Shown here: positions 5,367 through 8,727 of the stretch, piece by piece
Numbering within the stretch: position 1 is the first letter of the stretch
Layout: each line of letters starts with the position of its first letter
From: an uncultured Haloferula sp.
GTDB taxonomy: Bacteria > Verrucomicrobiota > Verrucomicrobiae > Verrucomicrobiales > Akkermansiaceae
Direction: 5' to 3'
Assembly: GCA_946885645.1 (NCBI GenBank)
Contig: CAMPGU010000172.1
Coordinates: 1 to 8,727, forward strand
Length of the DNA stretch: 8,727 nt
Notes under the pieces: model-generated
Seen by the model: only the letters and a program-made list of their open reading frames with translations
Database searches by the model: none
What the model was told of the DNA's origin: nothing
Made by a program: the position numbers and the translations under genes

Positions 5367-7253
5367 ATGTTCCGCTATCCCAAGCGCTACGACGTCCTCG
5401 TTATCGGAGCCGGCCACGCCGGCGTGGAAGCCGCCCTCGCCGCCGCCCGGCTGGGCGCGCAGGTGGCTGTCCTCACCCAGAACCTCGATACCGTGGGCCA
5501 GATGTCCTGCAATCCAGCAATCGGGGGCTTGGGAAAGGGACACATGGTTCGGGAGATCGACGCGCTGGGCGGTGCAATGGCCCTCAACACCGACGCGACC
5601 GGTATCCAGTTCCGGATGTTGAATGCTTCCAAAGGGCCCTCGGTTCGCGCTCCCCGGGCCCAGTGCGACAAGAAGGCGTACCAATTCCGCATGAAGTGGG
5701 TGCTGGAGTCCACTCCCGGCATTGAGCTGCATCAGGGGAACGTGGCGGAGATTCTTGTGGAGGGTGATCAGGTGAGGGGGATCAGCACCTCGCTGGGTAT
5801 GGTCATCGAGGCGTCTTCAGTCGTGCTATCTGCCGGAACCTTCATGCGCGGCCTGATGCACGTCGGGCTTAAGACCGAAAGGGGAGGGCGAATGGGGGAC
5901 GCCACTTCGACAGTTTCCGACTCCCTGAAGAATCTGGGGTTCCACGTGGAACGTTTTAAGACCGGCACACCCTGCCGTCTGAACGGGCGCTCGCTGGATT
6001 TCTCCGTCTGCGAGCGGCAGGATGGGGACACCCCCGCTCCTCTATTTTCCTACCTGGCGGATACCTTGGAGCGGGGCGCGGATGACCTTTTCACGCTGAA
6101 TCCGTGGGGTCATGACGGGTTCCACGTGGAACAAATGCCCTGCTGGGTGACCTACACGAACCCGGCCACCCACGACATCATCCGCGGGAATCTCGATCAA
6201 TCCCCCATGTATTGCGGGGTGATCGAGGGGGTGGGGCCACGATATTGTCCCTCGATCGAGGACAAGGTGGTGCGCTTCGCCGAGAAGGAGCGGCATCAGG
6301 TCTTCCTGGAGCCCGAGGGGCGGCACACCCGGGAGTATTACGTCAATGGCGTCTCCACCTCTTTGCCTTACGAGGTCCAGCTCGCCTTCCTGCGGACGAT
6401 TCCCGGCTTGGAGAAATGCGAGATCCTGCGCCCCGGCTATGCGGTGGAATACGACTACTGCCCGCCTACGCAGCTTCATCCCACCTTGGAGACGAAGCTG
6501 GTATCCGGCCTGTATTTCGCCGGTCAGATCAATGGAACCTCCGGCTACGAGGAAGCGGCGGGGCAGGGGCTTCTCGCCGGGGCAAACGCCGCTTTGAAGG
6601 TGGCCGGGAAACCGGACTTCGTCCTGCGTCGCGACCAAGCGTATTTGGGCGTGATGATCGACGATTTGGTGACGAAGGGCTGCACCGAACCCTACCGCAT
6701 GTTCACCTCCCGGGCGGAGTTCCGCCTGCTGCTCCGCCAGGACAATTGCGATCTCCGCCTCACCCCTTTGGCTGCGGCCGCGGGACTCGCCAGCGGAGAA
6801 CGGGTCCGCCGGGTCGCGGAAAAGAGCCAGCAGCTTGAGACCGCCTTCCACTGGGCCCGGCAGGTGGTTCACGAAGGCGTGAAGCTCGACCACTGGTTCC
6901 GCCGCGTGGAGAATACCTACGAAAAGCTCCCGGCGGAGCTCCTTGGGAAGTTCCACGTGGAACTTTGGCCCTTGATTGAGACCGAGCTGAAGTACGAGGG
7001 CCACCTCCAGCGGCAGCGGGTGCAGGTGGAGCGGATGGCCCGCCACGAGAACAAGCGGATCCCGGCGGATCTCGATTTCTCGGCGATTCGCGGCCTGAAG
7101 AAGGAGGCGCAGGTCAATTTCGCCCACGTCCGGCCGGCGACGCTCGGGCAAGCCGGGCGGATCTCCGGCATTACCCCCGCCGATGTGGCGGTGCTGGCGG
7201 TGTGGATGGAGAAAGGGGAGCGGCAGGGGGCAGGAGCCGGCGGGACGGCGTGA
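5367..7253 (+). CDS. mnmG: tRNA uridine-5-carboxymethylaminomethyl modification enzyme MnmG (GidA)
   Basis: FAD-dependent subunit that, with the GTPase MnmE, builds the carboxymethylaminomethyl group on U34 of certain tRNAs. The 628 residues match the family length. Visible are the Rossmann FAD motif VIGAGHAG (12-19), [13 protein letters not shown] (47-59) with C48, and [20 protein letters not shown] (82-101). Further on are KTGTPCRL (198-205), [11 protein letters not shown] (290-300) with C294, and the signature [17 protein letters not shown] (386-402). C48 and C294 correspond to the two functionally important cysteines of E. coli MnmG. The frame is open upstream from 4836, but [16 protein letters not shown] at 5367 is the expected N-terminus. 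No Shine-Dalgarno is clear. The coding region is unusual in carrying three parS-like palindromes, each giving FHVE (residues 192-195, 252-255, 529-532). rsmG, parA and parB, common neighbours, are absent; the next gene is convergent. Confidence 0.97.
   Translation: MFRYPKRYDVLVIGAGHAGVEAALAAARLGAQVAVLTQNLDTVGQMSCNPAIGGLGKGHMVREIDALGGAMALNTDATGIQFRMLNASKGPSVRAPRAQCDKKAYQFRMKWVLESTPGIELHQGNVAEILVEGDQVRGISTSLGMVIEASSVVLSAGTFMRGLMHVGLKTERGGRMGDATSTVSDSLKNLGFHVERFKTGTPCRLNGRSLDFSVCERQDGDTPAPLFSYLADTLERGADDLFTLNPWGHDGFHVEQMPCWVTYTNPATHDIIRGNLDQSPMYCGVIEGVGPRYCPSIEDKVVRFAEKERHQVFLEPEGRHTREYYVNGVSTSLPYEVQLAFLRTIPGLEKCEILRPGYAVEYDYCPPTQLHPTLETKLVSGLYFAGQINGTSGYEEAAGQGLLAGANAALKVAGKPDFVLRRDQAYLGVMIDDLVTKGCTEPYRMFTSRAEFRLLLRQDNCDLRLTPLAAAAGLASGERVRRVAEKSQQLETAFHWARQVVHEGVKLDHWFRRVENTYEKLPAELLGKFHVELWPLIETELKYEGHLQRQRVQVERMARHENKRIPADLDFSAIRGLKKEAQVNFAHVRPATLGQAGRISGITPADVAVLAVWMEKGERQGAGAGGTA
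5939..5952. other. parS: parS-like ParB-binding site 2 (inside mnmG)
   Basis: Perfect palindrome GTTCCACGTGGAAC within mnmG, flanked by G on both sides. It begins at the third base of a codon and spells Phe-His-Val-Glu at residues 192-195, just before the conserved KTGTP segment. Same core as the other three sites. Confidence 0.85.
6119..6132. other. parS: parS-like ParB-binding site 3 (inside mnmG)
   Basis: Perfect palindrome GTTCCACGTGGAAC, followed by A, giving 15 of 16 matches to TGTTCCACGTGGAACA. It lies exactly 180 bases after site 2, in the same codon phase, encoding Phe-His-Val-Glu at residues 252-255, just before the conserved PCWVTYTN stretch. Confidence 0.85.
6950..6963. other. 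parS: parS-like ParB-binding site 4 (inside mnmG)
   Basis: Perfect palindrome GTTCCACGTGGAAC in the 3' third of mnmG, 831 bases after site 3 and again in the same codon phase, encoding Phe-His-Val-Glu at residues 529-532. It lies in the less conserved C-terminal domain, before the KYEGHLQRQ segment. Confidence 0.85.
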
Positions 7254-7291
7254 GGAGCGCCCGCAGGTCCGCGAAAGGGGGCCTCGACGGG

Positions 7292-7687
7292 TCAACCGCC
7301 CACCATCCCCAGCCAGCTACGGAGATTATAGTAGTTTGTCACCCGCGTGATCGTCCCCTCCGCGATTTCGAAAAAGGCACCCACCCGCAGATAGTATTCC
7401 TGCCCCTTGGCCTCCGGCAGCCCTTTGTCGGTCGAGAGATACTTCCCCCGGATGTAGAATTCCGCTGCGGCCCGCGTGCCGCTCCCGTCCGTGAAAACCA
7501 CGAGTTCTTCCACCCGCTCGCGGTAGCAGAGATCCATCCGCTCGAGAAAGGCCCGGAAGGCCTCCCGGCCGGTTTCGGCCCCGCCTTCGTTGATCTCGTG
7601 TACCACGTGCTCGTCGAGCATGGCCAGCAAGCGCTCGCGGTCGCCCGCATTGAAAGCGGCATAGTAGTCTTCGATCAGGGATTTCAT
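7292..7687 (-). CDS. SnoaL/NTF2-like protein, ketosteroid-isomerase-related
   Basis: A 131-residue single-domain protein of the NTF2/SnoaL-like fold, a cone-shaped alpha+beta barrel that binds small hydrophobic ligands or catalyses isomerisation. It starts with the typical helix MKSLIEDYYAAFNAGDRERLLAML (split motif, 1-24). It continues with HVVHEINEGG, the helix GREAFRAFLERMDLCYRE, GTRAAAEFYIRGKYL and AFFEIAEGTITRVTNYYNL. The order and wording agree with the family annotated as ketosteroid isomerase-related (TIGR02096-like, about 130 residues). The actual substrate is unknown. It lies 33 bases downstream of the thiL fragment on the same strand, probably co-transcribed, and converges with mnmG with 38 bases between stop codons. 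No Shine-Dalgarno is present. Confidence 0.85.
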   Translation of the reverse strand: MKSLIEDYYAAFNAGDRERLLAMLDEHVVHEINEGGAETGREAFRAFLERMDLCYRERVEELVVFTDGSGTRAAAEFYIRGKYLSTDKGLPEAKGQEYYLRVGAFFEIAEGTITRVTNYYNLRSWLGMVGG

Positions 7688-7720
7688 GGCTTGGGGTCGT
7701 GTGGGTTGGAGCGGATCGGC

Positions 7721-8158
7721 TCAGGCGGATCTGAAATGGTCCCAACCGCCGCTCAGCCGGATGCCTTCGCCGGGCTCGGTAAGTCTTCCGATGATCGTGA
7801 GCGGCAGCGTCGGAAACGTCTGCTCCCAGCCAGCCGCCGCGGCTTTCCACCGCCGCTCCGGCACCGTGAGCAGCAGCTCGTAGTCCTCCCCGTCGCCCAG
7901 CGCCTGTTCCTGCGTGCAGCCGGGAGTCGCGGGCACTTCACCGATCTTAAAGCCGCATCCGCTGGCGGCGGAGAGACGGGGCAGGTCCTTCCCCAGTCCG
8001 TCTGAAAGATCCATCATCGCGCTCGGCCGCAGATGCTCGGCCAGCCATGCCGCTTCGGTCAGCCGGGGATTGAAAGTAAGGTGCTTGCCCTTGATCGATC
8101 CGCCCAGACGGCCGCTTACGGCGACGAAATCCCCCGGTTTTCCCCCGCTCCTCAGTAT
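7721..8158 (-). CDS. thiL: Thiamine-monophosphate kinase, C-terminal half only (cut at junction)
   Basis: C-terminal portion of ThiL, which phosphorylates thiamine monophosphate to the diphosphate, the cofactor of E1. About 145 of the usual 310-330 residues are present. Recognisable segments are LRSGGKPGDFVAVSGRLGGS, KHLTFNPRL, MMDLSDGLGKDL (49-60 counting from 8161, the DLSDGL magnesium/substrate motif) and GDGEDYELLL (89-98). The N-terminal domain with the ATP-binding part should lie to the right of 8158, but the frame there gives unrelated residues and a TAG at 8201-8203. The sequence switches to DNA of another style. TTG at 8159-8161 is not a believable start. The right boundary is therefore the estimated junction (8154-8168), not a biological gene end. 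The stop is TGA at 7721-7723. Confidence 0.85.
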   Translation of the reverse strand: MLRSGGKPGDFVAVSGRLGGSIKGKHLTFNPRLTEAAWLAEHLRPSAMMDLSDGLGKDLPRLSAASGCGFKIGEVPATPGCTQEQALGDGEDYELLLTVPERRWKAAAAGWEQTFPTLPLTIIGRLTEPGEGIRLSGGWDHFRSA

Positions 8159-8405
8159 CAAGCGCTTGCGAGCGACGCTGCCCTCGCCCGACGACGACGT
8201 CTACGCGGAGACCACGCTCGATCTGCTCGTCCCGCGCGCGTTCCCGTTGAAGGATCGCGCGACGGCGCTCGTGACGTTCAGCGACGCACTGAAGCGCGCG
8301 GCGGCGATCCTGCAGCAGTGCCTCGTGCTCGACAACGCCCAGGACATCCGCGCGCTGCTACACAGCACGCTGCTGAAGCTGAATCTGCACGAGTTGATCA
8401 AGTAG
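8157..8405 (+). CDS. C-terminal fragment of an unidentified protein
   Basis: About 80 residues of the end of a protein; the 5' part is missing because the sequence switches near 8158. The frame reads IKRLRATLPSPDDDVYAE, then a hydrophobic TTLDLLVPRAFPLKD, then a helical ALVTFSDALKRAAAILQQC and RALLHSTLLKLNLHELIK before TAG at 8403-8405. Codon third positions are strongly G/C, as expected for real coding sequence of a high-GC proteobacterium. I do not recognise the family. The frame is continuous leftwards into the thiL region, but there it is only the antisense shadow of thiL. Confidence 0.5.
   Translation: MKRLRATLPSPDDDVYAETTLDLLVPRAFPLKDRATALVTFSDALKRAAAILQQCLVLDNAQDIRALLHSTLLKLNLHELIK
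8159..8168. other. Apparent junction between two unrelated sequences
   Basis: ThiL homology ends near 8158, and a plus-strand reading frame of a different style begins at about the same place. A 10-bp palindrome CAAGCGCTTG spans 8159-8168. To the right, CGCG-type runs become frequent and genes are packed in a Burkholderia-like manner. The exact breakpoint cannot be fixed without the parental sequences. Confidence 0.6.
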
Positions 8406-8414
8406 CGAAGCGGA

Positions 8415-8727
8415 TTAAAACTGAAAGTCGCCCGGCAATGGTTGCAGGTCGGGATCGACCCAGCCGCGCCGGGCCGTTAGCGAAAACAGCCGGTCGCGCG
8501 AGTAGTACTGCAGCAGCCAGTCGCTGCGCGCGAGCGGCGTGGATTGCAGCAGTACCAGCGAGTCGAGCAGCGGCAGCCCCGCATGCCGCGCCTGATGGTC
8601 GGCAATGCCGTGCAGATAAGCCCGCGTGATCGTTTCGTGGTAGCCGCCCGTATCGGTATTCGCCGTGCCGACGCCTTCGTTATGCAGCCAGATGCGCTCG
8701 CGCGTGAGCTTCAGCGCTTCGGCGGGG
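8415..8727 (-). CDS. Conserved uncharacterised proteobacterial protein, C-terminal part (runs off the window)
   Basis: The last 103 residues of a protein that enters from the right edge; stop TAA at 8415-8417. No start lies in the window. It contains RIWLHNEGVGTANTDTGGYHE, followed directly by TITRAYL. Further along are LDSLVLLQ, SDWLLQYYSRDRL and the end PLPGDFQF. The GYHETIT motif followed by a W..YYSR..L segment and a C-terminal LP recalls a family of hypothetical proteobacterial proteins that I know only as uncharacterised. It converges with the preceding plus-strand fragment, with 9 bases between stop codons. High G/C at third positions and the CGCG-rich style agree with a beta-proteobacterial source, unlike the genes left of 8158. 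Confidence 0.65.
   Translation of the reverse strand, partial: PAEALKLTRERIWLHNEGVGTANTDTGGYHETITRAYLHGIADHQARHAGLPLLDSLVLLQSTPLARSDWLLQYYSRDRLFSLTARRGWVDPDLQPLPGDFQF

Noticed and set aside
5193..5732. 180-codon N-terminal extension of the DUF6580-like gene
   Set aside because: It runs antisense over mnmG; the protein begins sensibly with its first membrane helix at 5192.
6042..7295. 417-codon minus-strand open frame opposite mnmG
   Set aside because: MnmG on the plus strand has all signature motifs across this stretch; the antisense product is His/Arg/Leu-rich without domains.
7600..7613. Possible fifth parS site with CCACGTG inside the SnoaL-like gene
   Set aside because: GTACCACGTGCTCG keeps the central CACGTG but one arm is lost, so it does not fit the parS palindrome.
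8159..8629. Horizontal transfer or mobile element bringing in the right-hand sequence
   Set aside because: No transposase, integrase, terminal inverted repeats or target duplication seen; both sides are truncated genes, which fits a chimera better.
1..8727. tRNA, rRNA, CRISPR array or riboswitch
   Set aside because: No cloverleaf, rRNA-like stretch or regularly spaced direct repeats were noticed; the small-lipoprotein and thiL surroundings show no recognisable riboswitch (the thiL 5' side is missing).

Overview
The window looks like a GC-rich bacterial chromosome segment (about positions 1-8157) joined to a short piece of different origin (about 8158-8727). Style and gene content of the main part suggest a Verrucomicrobia-type bacterium, perhaps a Luteolibacter relative: separate E1-alpha, E1-beta and E2 genes for pyruvate dehydrogenase, small Cys-rich lipoproteins, a DUF6580-like membrane protein, and almost no Shine-Dalgarno sequences. 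This assignment is from memory of protein style, not from a search. The last 570 bases have the CGCG-rich look of a beta-proteobacterium of the Burkholderia kind and cut a thiL gene in half, so an assembly or cloning chimera is the simplest reading.

Layout. Minus strand, read right to left: a DUF6580-like membrane protein (5192-4608), pdhA (4563-3481), pdhB (3423-2437), a 24-residue lipoprotein-like peptide (2381-2307), a 130-residue Cys-rich lipoprotein (2295-1903), an intrinsic terminator (1871-1849), a small lipoprotein resembling I78/potato-I protease inhibitors (1800-1501), and the E2 gene pdhC (1426-95). Plus strand: mnmG (5367-7253), divergent from the DUF6580 gene. Convergent to mnmG on the minus strand: a SnoaL/NTF2-like protein (7687-7292), preceded by the C-terminal half of thiL (about 8158-7721). 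Beyond the junction lie the C-terminal end of an unidentified plus-strand protein (stop at 8405) and, convergent to it, the C-terminal part of an uncharacterised proteobacterial protein (8726-8415). No gap between genes exceeds 300 bases.

The most striking signal is not a gene. Four perfect copies of the 14-bp palindrome GTTCCACGTGGAAC, the core of the ParB-binding centromere site parS, lie between 5298 and 6963: one in the mnmG upstream region and three inside mnmG. All three internal copies sit in the same codon phase and each encodes Phe-His-Val-Glu. This is probably a chromosomal parS cluster near the replication origin, built largely into the coding sequence of mnmG (gidA), a gene that is often origin-proximal. 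parA, parB and rsmG are not in the window.

Together the genes cover pyruvate decarboxylation to acetyl-CoA (E1 and E2; no E3 here), tRNA wobble-uridine modification (MnmG), thiamine diphosphate synthesis (ThiL, which makes the E1 cofactor), and envelope lipoproteins of unknown role.
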